64,000 nt of DNA from contig JAJFZO010000049.1 in the NCBI GenBank assembly GCA_021397835.1, positions 9,615,001 through 9,679,000 on the forward strand. The letters run 5' to 3'. Position numbers and translations under genes: made by a program. Source of the stretch: Moringa oleifera (taxonomy: Eukaryota; Streptophyta; Magnoliopsida; Brassicales; Moringaceae). A model generated the notes under the pieces. That model was not told the DNA's origin, searched no databases, and saw only the letters and a list, made by a program, of their open reading frames with translations. Numbering within the stretch: position 1 is the first letter of the stretch; each line of letters starts with the position of its first letter. Positions 28,419 through 39,494 of this stretch are shown piece after piece.

Positions 28419-30695
28419 GAGTTTGTAAATTTTCATTCCTAAAAAACTTATTTACAAGGTAAAAACATGTGTGAGAAAATCGAGGAAAAAGAAGAAAATT
28501 AAAAAATAAATAATCAAATGAAGAAAATTTATAACACAAAAAATTAAAAAAGTAGAAAAAAATCTAATACCAATGGAGGTTTAACAATAAAAATATAAGC
28601 CCAAAGGTAGGAATCCATACCTGCACCTATTGAAGAAGCAACAAAAAAAACCAGTTCATTGCCACCGCTACTGCTAGTGTTGGTGCAAGATCAGAGCTGC
28701 GACTAAGTTAAAAAAAAATACGATTATGATGCGTAAAAAAATATTACCAACAAAGGTGCTATCTTTCAAGATAATAAGTATGTACAAGGGATGGTAGAAT
28801 CCTACCTTAACAATAAATGGATAAGCCCCCATGTAAGAAATATTATTTGAAGTTACCAAGGGAGCAATTGATTGTCCTGTCATTGCTACCTCTTCGTCAT
28901 TGCCTGCAAAATGTTGGCAACATCGTGCTGAAAAGAAACATTAGTCTCAAAATTACTATAAAGTAAGCCATCCAAAACAAAAAAAATTAAGAGTTTGTAA
29001 ATTTTTATTCCTAAAAACCATATTTACAAGATGAAACCATGTCTGAGAAAATCAAGAAAAAAAATAAAATTGTAAAATAAATAACCAAATTAAGAAAATT
29101 TATAACATAAAAAATCAAAAAAGTTGAAAAAATCCAATACCAATGGAGGTTTAACAATTAAAAGATAAGCCCAAAGCTAGGAATCCATACCTGCACCTAC
29201 CAAAGAAGCAACAAAAAAACATGTTCATTGTTACAGTAGTACTAGTGCTGGTGCTAGATCAGTGCTACAGCTACGTAGCAAAAAAACATGCGATTATGAT
29301 ATGTAAAAATGTATTACCGATAAAGGTGCTATTTTTCAAGATAATAAGCATGTACAAGGAATGGTAGAATCCTCCCTTCACAATAAATGGATAAGCCCCC
29401 ATGTAGGAAACTTTATTTGAAGTTACCAAGGGAACAATCGATTGTCCTCCCATTGCTTCTTCTTCATCATTACTTGCAGAATCTTGGCAACATCGTGCTA
29501 AAAAGAAACATTAGTCTTATGGTTGCTATAAAGTGAACCATCTAAAAAAAATATTAGGTGTTTGTAAATTTTCAGTGCTGAAAAACATATTAACAAGATG
29601 AAAGTATGTATGAGAAAATCGAGAAAAAAATAAAATTAAAAAATAAACAATCAAATCAAGAAAATTTATAACATGAAAAATCAGAAAAGTTGAAAAAATT
29701 CCAATACCAATGGAGGTTTAACAATAAAAAGGTAAGCCCGACTGTAGGAATCCAAACCTGCACCTACTAAAAAGGCAACAAAAAATACCAGTTCGTTGCT
29801 ACACTTACTCTTAGTGCTGGTGCTAGATCACTGCTACGGCTACACAAGAAAGAAACATACGATTATGACGCATAGAAAAATATTACCGATAAAGGTGTTA
29901 TTATCCAAGATAATAAGTATGCATAACTGATGGTAGAATCCTCCCTTAACAATAAACGGATAAGCCCCCCATGTAGGGAAACGTTTTATGAAGTTACCAA
30001 GGGAACAATCGATTGTCCTACCATTGCTCAATTTTCATCATTACCTACAGAATCTTGGCAACATTATGCCAAAAAGAAATATTAGTCTCAAAATTGCTAT
30101 AAAGTAAAGCATCCAAAACAAAAAAAGAGTGTTAGGATCTTGTAAATTTTCATTCCAAAAAAACATATTAACAAGATAAAAGCATGTCTGAAAAAATCAA
30201 GGAAAAAATAAAATTAGAAAGTAAATAATCAAATCAAGAAAATTTATAACATAAAAAATTAAAAAAGTTGAAAAAAAAAATCAAATACCAATAGAGGTTT
30301 AATAATAAAAAGGTAAGCCTAAATGTTGGAACCCATACATGCACCTACCGAAGAAGCAACAGAAAATGTCATTTTATCGCTATAGCTACTACTACTGCTA
30401 ATGCTAGATCACTGCTATTGCTAAGCAACAAAAAAACATAAGATTATGATGCATAGAAAAATATTACCAATACACGTGCTATTTTTCAAGATGATAAATA
30501 TGTACAAAGGATGGTAGAATCCTCCCTTAACAATAAATGAATAAACTCCCATGTAGGAAACATTATTTGAAGTTACCAAGGGAACAATCGATTGTCGTGC
30601 CATTGCTACTTCTTCATCGTTGCCTGCAGAATGTTGGGAACATCGTGCTGAAAGGAAACATTAGTCTCAGAATTGCTATAAAGTAAACCATCCAA

Positions 30696-30736
<41 letters not shown>

Positions 30737-32151
30737 GAGTTTGTAAATTTTCATTCCTAAAAAACATATTTGCAAGATGAAAGCATGTTTGAGAAAAATA
30801 AGGAAAAAAATAAAATTAAAAAATAAATAATCAAATCAAGAAAATTTAAAACATAAAAAATCAAAAAAGTAGAAAAAAGTCCAATACCAATGGAGGTTTA
30901 ACAATAAAAAGATAAGCCTGAATGTAGGAATCCATACCAGCACCTATCGAAGAAGGACAAAAAATACATGTTCATTGCTACGGCTACTGCTAGTGTTGGG
31001 CTAGATCATTGCTACGACTAAGCAACAAAAAAAAAACATACGGTTATCATGCGTAAAAAATATTACTAATAAAGGTGCTATTTTCTAAGTTAATAAGTAT
31101 GTAGAAGGGATGGTAAAATCGTTCGCTAACAATAAAAGGATAAGCCCCCATGTAGGAAACATTATTTGAAGTTACCAAAGGAACAATGGACTATCCTCCC
31201 ATTGCTCCTTCTTCATCATTGCCTACAGAATGTTGGCAACATCGTGCTGAAAAAAAACATTAGTCTCAAAATTACTATAAAGTAAACCGTCCAAAACAAA
31301 TATATATATATATATATATATATTAGGAGTTTGAAAAAATTTTCATTTCTAAAAAACATATTTGCAAGACGAAAGCATGTCTGAGAAAAATGAGGAAAAA
31401 AATAAAATTAAAAAATAAATCAATCAAGAAAATCTTGGCAACTTCAATTATCTTGCCAAGGGAACAATCAATTATCTTGCCATTGCTTCTTCTTCATCAT
31501 TGCCTGCAAAATCTTGGCAACTTCATGCTAAAAAAAAAATATTAGTCTCAGAATTGTTATAAATTAAACCATCCAAAACCAAAAATAAATATTAAGAGAT
31601 TGTAACTATTGATTCTTAAAAAATATATTAACAAGATGAAGGATGTCTGAGAAAATCTAGGAAAAAATAAAATTAGAAAATAAATAATCAAATCAAGAAA
31701 ATTTATAACATAAAAAATCAAAAAAGTTGAAAAAAAATCTAATACCAATGAAGGTTTAACAATAAAAGGATAAGCCCGAATGTAGGAATCCATACCTGCA
31801 CCTAACGAAGAAGTAACCAAAAATACCAGTTCATTGCTACAGATACTACTACCACTAATGCTAGATCACTACTGTGGTTAAGCAACAAAAAAGCATACGA
31901 TTATAATGCATAGAAAAATATTGCTGATAAAGGTGCTATTTTTCAAGATAATATGTATGTACAAGATGGTAGAATCCTTCCCTTAACAATAAATGGATCA
32001 ACCCCCATTTAGAAAACCATATTTGAAGTTACAAAGGGAACAATCGATTATCCTGCCATTACTCCTTCTTTATCATTGCTTGCAGAATCTTTACAACATC
32101 GTGCTCAAAATAACCATAAGTCTAAGAGCTGCTATAAAGTAAACCATTCAA

Positions 32152-32154
<3 letters not shown>

Positions 32155-32198
<44 letters not shown>
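32155..32198. repeat. (TA)n tract in the hypervariable slot of the monomer
   Basis: This is the longest of a series of (TA)n tracts that all occupy the same monomer position, between aaaccatccaaaac and ttaggagtttgtaa. Others lie at 2736-2758, 5267-5302, 7018-7042, 8771-8798, 17994-18023, 28388-28415, 30700-30733, 31300-31323, 33337-33361 and 34482-34512, with shorter ones near 4274, 14065, 16868 and 25539. In the remaining monomers the same slot holds a poly(A) run of about 5-15 bases. Replication slippage at one site, inherited through amplification, explains this. Confidence 0.9.
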
Positions 32199-32200
<2 letters not shown>

Positions 32201-32811
32201 GGGTTTGTAAATTTTCATTCCTAAAAAACAAATTAACAAGATGAAAGCATGTATCAAAAAATTGAGAAAAAAATAAAATTGGAAAATAAATAATTAAATC
32301 AAGAAAATTTACAACATAAAAAATCAAAAAATTTGAAAAAAATCCAGTACCAATGGAGGTTTAACAATAAAAAGATAAGCCCCAATGTAGGAATCCATAC
32401 CTGCACCTACCGAAGAAGCAACAAAAAATACCATTTTATTGCTATAGCTAGTGCTAGTGCTAGTGCTAGATCACTACTATTTCTAAGAAACAAAAAAACA
32501 TGCAATTATGATGCATAAAAAAATATTACCGATAAAGGTGCTATTTTCCAAGATAATAAGTATGTATAAGGGATGGTGGAATCCTCCCTTGACAATAAAT
32601 GGATAAGCCCCTTTGCACGAAACCTTATTTGGTGCTACCAAGGGAACAATTGATTATCCTGACACTACTTCTTCTTCATCATTGCCTACAGAATCTTGGC
32701 AACATCATGCTCAAAAGAAACATTAGTCTCAGAATTGCTATAAACTAAACCATCCAAAACAAAAAAAAAAATTAAGAATTTGTAACTTTTGATTCCTAAA
32801 AAATATGTTAA

Positions 32812-33399
32812 CAAGATGAAAGCCTGTCTGAAAAAATCGAGGAAAAAATCAAATTAGAAAATCAATAATCAAATCAAGAAAATTTACAACATAAAAAATC
32901 AAAAAAGTTGAAAAAAATCCAATATCAATGGAGGTTTAACAATAAAAAGATAAGCCTAAATGTAGGAATCCACACCGACACTTACCGAAGAAGTAACAAA
33001 AATACCAATTCATTACTACAACTACTGCTACTACTAGTGCTAGATCACTGCTGCAGCTAAGCAACAAAAAAACATAAGATTATAATGCATAGAAAAATAT
33101 TGCCGATAAAGGTAATATTTTTCAAGATAATAAGTATGTACAAGGGATGGTAGAATCCTCCCTTAACAATAAATGGATAAGCCCCCTTGCACGAAACATT
33201 ATTTGAAGTTATAAAGGGAACAATCGACTGTCCTGCCATTGCTCCTTCTTCATCATTGCCTACAAAATCTTGGCAACATCGTGCTAAAAAAAAAAATTAG
33301 TCTTAGAGTTACTATAAAGTGAACCATCCAATACAAATATATATATATATATATATATATAATGAGTTTGTAACTTTTTATTCTTAAAAAACATATTAA
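32812..33399 (-). repeat. Representative satellite monomer
   Basis: One full monomer used to describe the module order on the plus strand. First comes the phase mark, then an A-rich stretch ending in caatggaggtttaacaataa. Next is the gaatgtaggaatcc block and an imperfect CTA/CTG stretch ending in gctaagcaac, followed by gattataatgcatagaaa. Then come the aagataataagtatgtacaa block, tagaatcctcccttaacaat, aagggaacaatcgactgtcc and the hypervariable poly(A)/(TA)n slot. On the minus strand a 60-codon open frame (33057-33239) is seen. Its counterparts recur in many other monomers (for example 10110, 11264, 17135, 19446, 25835 and 30421), while other units have it broken. It is not called as a gene, because no product is recognised. 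Confidence 0.75.
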
Positions 33400-34477
33400 T
33401 AAGATGAAAGTATATCTGAAAAAATCGTGAAAAAAATAAAATTAAAAAATAAATAATCAAACCAAGAAAATTTATAACATCAAAAATCAAAAAAGTTGAA
33501 AAAAATCCAATACCAATAGAGGTTTAACAATAAAAAGATAAGCCTGAATGTAGGAATCCATACCTGCACCTACCGAAGAAGTAACAAAAAATACCAGTTC
33601 ATTGCTACAGCTACTGCTAGTGCTAGATCACTGCTACGGCTAAGCAACAAAAAAACATATAATTATGATGCATAAAAAAATATTACCGATAAAAGTGTTG
33701 TTTTTCAAGATAATAAGTATGTACAAGGGATGGTAGAATCCTCCGTTAGCAATAAATGGTAAGCCCCTATGCAAAAAACCTTATTTGTTGTTTCCAAGGG
33801 AAGAATCGATTGTCTTGCCATTGCAGCTTCTTCATCATTGCCTGCAGAATCTTGGCAATATTGTGCTCAAAAGAAATATTAGTCTCAGAGTTGCTATAAA
33901 GTAAACCATCCAAAAAAAAATTAGGAGATTGTAGCTTTTCATTCCTAAAAAACTTATTAACAAGATGAAACCATGTTTGAGAAAATTGAGAAAAAAAATA
34001 AAATTAGAAAATAAATAATCAGATCAAGAAAATTCATAACATAAAAAATCAAAAAAGTTGAAAAAAAATATAATACCAATGGAGGTTTAAGAATAAAAAG
34101 ATAAGCCCGAATGTAGGAGTCCATACCTCCACCTACCGAAGAAGCAACAAAAAATACCAATTCATTGCTACAGCTACTGCTAGTACTAGATCACTATTAT
34201 GGCTAAGCAACCAAAAACCATACGATTATAATGAATAGAAAAATATAACTAATAAAGGTGCTTTTTTTCAAGATAATAAGTATGTACAAACGATGGTAGA
34301 ATCCTCCCTTAACAATAAATGGATAAGCCCCTATGCAGAAAACATTATTTGGTGTTACCAAGGGAACAATCGATTGTCGTGCCATTGCTGCTTCTTCATC
34401 ATTGCTTGCAAAATCTTTGCAAGATCATGCTCAAAAGAAACATTAGTCTTAGAGTTGCTATAAAGTAAATCATCCAA

Positions 34478-34514
<37 letters not shown>

Positions 34515-34908
34515 AGGAGTTTGTAACTTATCATTCCTAAAAAAACATATTAACAAGATGAAAGCATGACTGAGAAAATCGAGGAAAAAAATAAAATTAG
34601 TAAATAGATAATCAAATCAGGAAAATTTATAACATAAAAAATCAAAAAAGTTGAAAAAAATCCAATACCAATGGAGGTTTAACAATAAAAAGATAAGCCC
34701 GAATGTTGGAATCCATACCTGCACCTACCGAAAGAGCAACAAAAAATACTAGTTTATTGCTACGGCCACTGCTACTGGTAGTGCTATATCACTGCTAATG
34801 CTAGGCAGCAAAAAAACATACGATCACGATGCATAGAAAAATATTACCGATAAAGGTACTATTTTCCAAGATAATAATTTAAAAGTTGAAGAATTTTTTA
34901 GGGTATAA

Positions 34909-35077
34909 CTAACTAGCAAGCTTAAAAGCATTGATAAAGAGGCCATAAGTGAAACCCATCTTGAAGTTTTTCTGAAGTGCAATAGGAAAAGTTACCTTGG
35001 GTTGACAATAATAAAACTTTTTAACATACTCTGTTAGGAAAACACATAGTTCAGCGGCGATAATATCACTAACTCAT
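34909..35077 (-). pseudogene. Ycf20-like last exon, unit 1
   Basis: The minus strand reads DIIAAELCVFLTEYV, then KKFYYCQPKVTFPIAL and NFKMGFTYGLFINAF, ending in KLAS and a stop. This resembles the C-terminus of plant Ycf20-like proteins (plastid, linked to non-photochemical quenching), which end in a short conserved block of the type GLF-DAFK. The frame is open, but the acceptor expected before GAG is changed (cat instead of cag or tag). No upstream Ycf20 exons are present, so it cannot make the protein. The family call rests on remembered C-terminal similarity and is moderate. Confidence 0.6.
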
Positions 35078-35344
35078 GGAGCTCCAAATAAGAAAGAGAT
35101 TTTTTCTGCCACATAAAAGCCACCCAATAAAGAGATGTGGCTTGAATTTCATAGAAATGAATATTAAACTAGAAAAAACATTGTCTAGAATAACCAAATC
35201 TAAATTCATTATCAAGAAAAGTAATCAACCTTCAGGTGCTTTCTTCGGATGTTCCACTTATGGTTATGCAATACTGCAATATTTTCATTCTGATCACCGA
35301 GTAACGTAACCTATAAACGCTGACTCTAATTAGAAAATGGGATG

Positions 35345-35560
35345 CATATCTAAACTGTTACTCCATCTAAACTGTTATTGCAATGGCTAGTGCTGTCCTA
35401 CTGCCTACTGCATCTAAATTACTACTGCTACTACCTACCGCATCTAAACTACAACAGCTATACTCCTATTGCTATACTGCCACTGCTGTACTCCTATCCT
35501 GCTAAAGCTATGCCGCTATACTGCCATTGCTGCTACACTGGTAGACTGCCATACTGATAT
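35345..35560. repeat. Imperfect CTA/CTG microsatellite of the 1.15-kb units
   Basis: Runs of ctactgc, ctattgcc and catctaaact recur here and at 36480-36665, 37615-37905, 38810-38970 and 39935-40060, once per unit. The tract in unit 3 is the longest. The satellite monomer contains a shorter run of the same type (ctacagctactgctagtgct), the only sequence feature noticed that both arrays share. Confidence 0.8.
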
Positions 35561-35622
35561 ACAGATGTATAAAATGCAGCTAAAACACTTACCACAGGTC
35601 ATGTTTCACAAAAGTGACTCAT

Positions 35623-35705
35623 CTCATCAACAAATATACAGACAGGGGCTAGCTTGCTGGCGAAGCAGAAAAGAACATTTTGAGCTTTCCACCATCTCCA
35701 AACCA
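35623..35705 (-). pseudogene. AAA-ATPase Walker B exon, unit 1
   Basis: The exon is preceded by gttacag. It reads WFGDGGKLK and then, after a one-base frame change, FASKLAPVCIFVDE. The pattern WFG-(x)-KL-(x)-FASKLAP-(x)-FVDE is that of plant AAA ATPases of the spastin/DAA1-like group, FVDE being the Walker B motif. The exon is 83 nt, where 84 nt (28 codons) is expected. The donor after GATGAG is changed from gtgagt to atgagt, so this copy could not splice normally. Confidence 0.6.
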
Positions 35706-36080
35706 CTGTAACCTGTGGGGAAAGTAACATAGAAAAAGAATAAGGAAATGATGAGACAATCAAAAAGATTAGCAGAAAGTCAAAAATGAATATCAAGAAT
35801 AAGAAACAAAAGTTCAGAAAATGTATGGCTCGAAATAGCCATAAAATATATCTCGTGAAATTTTTCGAAAAACATCTATGTGGAGAAGTCAACATAAATT
35901 TTACAGAATCATGGCTGTAAAATAGTCAAGATAGATTTTGCAAAAACAAATTCCATAAGGGATCCAACACACAGATTTTACAGAAATCATCTCCATAAAC
36001 AAGTTGACATAGATATTCCACCCAACAAAGAGCATGCTGTTCAAAAGAAAGCAACAGTTGAAGAGTTTTCTCAGGCATAA

Positions 36081-36247
36081 CTAACTAGCATGCTTAAAAG
36101 CATCGATAAAAAGGCCATAAGTAAAACCCATCTTGAAGTTTTTTAGGAGAGCAATAGAAAAAGTTACCTTTGGTCGACTGTAATAGAACCTTGTAACATA
36201 CTGTATTAGGAGAACATATAATACAGCAGCGATGATATCATGGACTC
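36081..36247 (-). pseudogene. Ycf20-like last exon, unit 2
   Basis: This copy has an apparently intact acceptor (gagctctag|GAG). It reads DIIAAVLYVLLIQYVTRFYY, then SRPKVTFSIALLKNFKMGF, then TYGLFIDAFKHAS and stop. It is probably the closest of the five to the ancestral sequence at the C-terminus (FIDAF). It has no preceding exon of its own gene; the nearest upstream coding-like segment is the AAA exon at 36730, which belongs to another family. Confidence 0.6.
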
Positions 36248-36729
36248 CTAGAGCTCTAAATGACAAAAAGATTTTTTTCTACCATTTGAAGGCCACCCAA
36301 CAAGGAGATGTAACTTGAATTCCATAATAATGAATATTAAAATAAGAAAAACATTGTACAAAATAACCAAATATAAATTTAGAATCAAGAAAAAGAATCA
36401 ACCTTTGGGTGCCTTCTCTCGATACTCCATTCACGGTTATGCAATGCTGTAATATTTCCATTCTGATCACAGAGTAGCTTAACCATCTAAACTGCTATTG
36501 CCACTATCTGCTACATCTAAACTGCTATTGCCACTGCCTCCTCCTGCATCTAAACTGCAAATGCTGTACTCCTACAACTATACTGCTACTGTTGTACTAC
36601 TATCCTGCCACAGCTATGCTGCTACACTGCTGCTGCTGTTACACTTCGATACCACCACACTGCTATACTGATATATAAAATGCAGCTAAAACACTTGCCT
36701 TAGGTCATGTTTTCACAAAAGAGACTCAT

Positions 36730-36812
36730 CTAATCAATAAATATAAGGATCGGGGCTAGCTTGCTCGCAAAGGAGAAAGGAGTCTTTTAAGCTTTCCAGT
36801 ATCTCCAAACTA
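36730..36812 (-). pseudogene. AAA-ATPase Walker B exon, unit 2
   Basis: The first codon after the acceptor is TAG where the other copies have TGG, and the Walker B glutamate codon is also a stop (GATTAG instead of GATGAG). It is 83 nt long like the others and carries the same one-base frame change. This is the most damaged of the four copies. Confidence 0.6.
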
Positions 36813-37187
36813 CTGTAACATGTGAAGAAAGTAACATAGAAGAAGAACAAGGAAATGATGAGGAATTCAAGAAGATCAGTAGAAAGTCAGAATTGAATTT
36901 CTAGAATAAGAAACAAAAGTTCAGAAAACTTAAGGCTCAAAATAGCCAACAAATATATCTGGTGGAATTTTACGAAAAACATCTATGTAGAGAAGTCAAG
37001 ATAGATTTTACAAAATCTTAGCTGTAGAGTAGTCAAGATAAATTTCACAGAAAAAATCTCCATAAAGGATTTAAGACAAAGATTTTATAGAAATCATCTC
37101 CATAGACAAGTTGACCGAGATATTCCTCCCAGCAAAGAGCATGCTGCTCAAAAGAATGTAACTATTGAAGAGTTTTCTCAGGCATAA

Positions 37188-37350
37188 CTAACTAGAAGCA
37201 TCGATAAAGAGGCTATAAGTGAAAGCCATCTTGAAGTTTTTTTGGAGAGCAATAGGAAAAGTTACCTTGGGTCGACTGTAATAGAACCTGGTAACATACT
37301 CTATTAGAAAAACACATAATACACCAGCGATAGTATCGCTTACTCCTCGA
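37188..37350 (-). pseudogene. Ycf20-like last exon, unit 3
   Basis: Open on the minus strand: DTIAGVLCVFLIEYVTRFYY, SRPKVTFPIAL, then NFKMAFTYSLFIDASS and stop. A small in-frame deletion removes codons just before the stop, so the ending differs from units 1, 2 and 5. Two conserved glycines of the terminal block are replaced (MAFTYS instead of MGFTYG), which suggests free drift. Confidence 0.55.
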
Positions 37351-37967
37351 GCTCCAAATGACAGAGATTTTTTCTGCTACAGAGAAGCCATCCAAGAATG
37401 AGATGTAACTTGAATTCCGTAGAAATGAATATTAAAATAAGAAAAACATTGTACAGAATAACAAAATCAAAATTCTGTATAAGAAAAAGAATTAATCTTC
37501 GAGTGCCTTCTCTGGATACTCCACTCATGGTTATGCAATGCTGCAATATTTCCATTCTGATCACAGAGTAGCTAAACCTCTAGATGCTGACTTTAATTAG
37601 AAAATAGGATGCATATCTAAACTGCTACTCCATCTAAACTGCTGCTGCGATGGCTATTGCTGCCCCATCTAAACTACTACTGCCACTGCCCCCATCTAAA
37701 GTGCTACTACTACTGCTACTGCCTATTGCTTATTGCCTACATCTAAATTACTACTGCTACTGTCTACTGCCTACTACCTACTGCCTACAGCATCTAAACT
37801 GCAACTGCTATACTCATATTGCTATACTGCCACTGCTGTACTCCTATCCTACTAAAGCTATGCTGCTATACTGCTACTGCTGCTGTTACACTGGTATACT
37901 GCTATACAGATGTGTAAAATGCAGCTAAGACACTTAGTGGAGGTCATGTTTCACAGGAGTGACTAAC

Positions 37968-38050
37968 CTCATCAACAAATATACTGACAAGGGCTAGCTT
38001 GCTGGCAAAGCATAAAAGAGTCTTTTGAGCTTTCCACCATCTCCAAACCA
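37968..38050 (-). pseudogene. AAA-ATPase Walker B exon, unit 3
   Basis: WFGDGGKLK is followed, after the common one-base frame change, by CFASKLALVSIFVDE. The donor reads gttagt and the acceptor ttatag. The length is 83 nt. Together with unit 4 it keeps both Walker B acidic residues. Confidence 0.6.
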
Positions 38051-38411
38051 CTATAACATGTGAAGAAAGTAACAAACAAGGAAATGATGAGGCAATCAAA
38101 AAGATCAGCAAAAAGTCAAAAATGAATATCAAGAATAAGAAACAAAAAATTCAGGCTCAAAATAGCCAACAAATATATCAGGTGGAATTTAACGAAAAAC
38201 GCCTATATAGAAAAGTCAAAATAGATTTTACAAAGTCAGGGTTGTAGGGTATTGAAGATAGATTATACAAAAAAAAAAAAACTTCATAGAGGATCCAATA
38301 CAGAGATTTTAAAGAAATCATCTCTATAGACAAGTTGATAGAGATGTTCCTCCCAGTAAAGAGCATGCTACTGAAAAGAATGTAACAGTTGACGAATTTT
38401 TTCAGGTTTAA

Positions 38412-38547
38412 CTAACTAGCAAGCTTAAAAGCATTGGTAAAGAGGCCATAAGTGAAACCCATCTTGAAGTTTTTTAGGAGAGCAATAGGAAAAGTTACCT
38501 TAGGAGAACACATAAAATATAGCATCGATAATATCAGTTACTCCTAG
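38412..38547 (-). pseudogene. Ycf20-like last exon, unit 4, internally deleted
   Basis: The copy starts with an acceptor (gagctctag) and DIIDAIFYVF-like codons. About 40 nt coding the EYVTRFYYSRP part are then missing: ctcctaa is joined directly to ggtaacttttcctattgc. The short sequence shared at the break (ctaa/ccaagg) suggests a microhomology-mediated deletion. The tail (KMGFTYGLF) is retained. Confidence 0.6.
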
Positions 38548-39036
38548 AGCTCCAAATGACAGGTGTTTTCTACTACAGAAAAGTCACCCAATAGGGAGAT
38601 GTAACATGAATTCCGTAGAAATGAATATTAAAAATGAGAAAAACATTGTACAGAATAACAAAATCAAAATTCTGTATCAAGAAAAAGAGTCAACCTTTGG
38701 GTGCTTTTTCTGGGTACTCCACTTTATGCAATGCTGCAATACTTTTATTCTAATCACAGAGTAGCTGAACCTCTAGATGCTAACTCTAATTAGAAAATAG
38801 GATCATATTTACACTGCTACTCCATCTAAACTGGTATTGTGATGGCTACTGCTGCCCCATGTATACTGCTAGTGCTACTGCCAACTGCATTTAAACAGCA
38901 ATTGCTATACCCCTGCTACAATGTTGCTGCTGCTGTACTACTATCCTCCTACTGCTATACTGCCATACTGCTACACTCATATATAAAATGCAGCTAAAAC
39001 ATTTACCGCATGTCATGTTTCATAGGAGTGACTCAC

Positions 39037-39119
39037 CTCATCAACAAATATACTGATAGGGGCTAGCTTTCTGCCAAAGGAGAAAAGAGCCTTTTAAACT
39101 TTCCAACATCGCCGAACCA
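39037..39119 (-). pseudogene. AAA-ATPase Walker B exon, unit 4
   Basis: The donor is perfect (GATGAG|gtgagt) and the acceptor gttacag is intact. It is 83 nt and has the shared frame change between WFGDVGKFK and the KLAP-like part, which is itself eroded (TTTGGCAGAAAGC). It is the copy with the best splice signals and still lies upstream of a Ycf20-like exon, so a chimeric transcript could join the two. Confidence 0.6.
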
Positions 39120-39494
39120 CTGTAACATGTGAAGAAAGTAACATAGAAGAAGAACAAGGAAATGATGAGGCAATCAAGAAGATCGGTAGAAAGTCAAAGT
39201 TAAATATCTAGAATAAGAAACAAAAGTTTAGAAAAAGTACGGTTCGAAATAGCCAACAAATATACCCGGTGGAATTTTATGAAAAACATTTATGTAGAGG
39301 AGTCAAGATAGATTTTACAGAATCAGGGCTGTAGAGTAGTCAAGATAGATTTTACAAAAAAAATCTCTATAGAGGATCCAACACAGAGATTTTACAGAAA
39401 TCATCTCCATGGACAAGTTGACAGAGATATTCCTCCTAGCAAAGAGCATGCTGCTCAAAAGAATGTAATAGTTGAAGAGTTTTTTCATGCATAA

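Larger units (their letters stand above)
2023..34879. repeat. Tandem satellite array, ~58 monomers of ~575 bp
   Basis: A head-to-tail array, all in one orientation. A convenient phase mark is caagatgaaagcatgtctga. It or a close variant recurs near 2215, 2798, 3167, 3748, 4323, 4861, 5341, 5914, 6492, 7082, 7659, 8237, 8837, 9294, 9863, 10438, 11017, 11590, 12167, 12747, 13539, 14118, 14664, 15235, 15772, 16342, 16919, 17464, 18064, 18630, 19198, 19777, 20351, 20921, 21500, 22077, 22545, 23341, 23885, 24461, 25004, 25587, 26165, 26715, 27288, 27865, 28455, 29027, 29594, 30172, 30773, 31365, 31632, 32237, 32812, 33400, 33961 and 34554. Spacing is usually 570-590. Outliers (369, 457, 468, 792, 796 and 267 bp) mark partial units. 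At least two monomer subtypes exist: one with ttcattgctacagctactgc, one with ttttattgctatagctactg. No transposon ends or conserved long protein are visible. Confidence 0.95.

Noticed and set aside
2023..34879. Dozens of 60-120 codon frames in the satellite as small membrane-protein genes
   Set aside because: They recur with the monomer, are broken in many copies, overlap on both strands and are F/L/I-rich because the minus strand is T-rich. No start context, domain or neighbour supports them.
2023..34879. CRISPR-like or rDNA-spacer array
   Set aside because: Repeats are about 575 bp with no unique spacers, and no rRNA sequence is present. It is an ordinary tandem satellite.
2023..34879. Centromeric satellite
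   Set aside because: Possible, but monomer length and degree of order do not decide it, and nothing in the sequence (such as interleaved centromeric retrotransposons) supports it.
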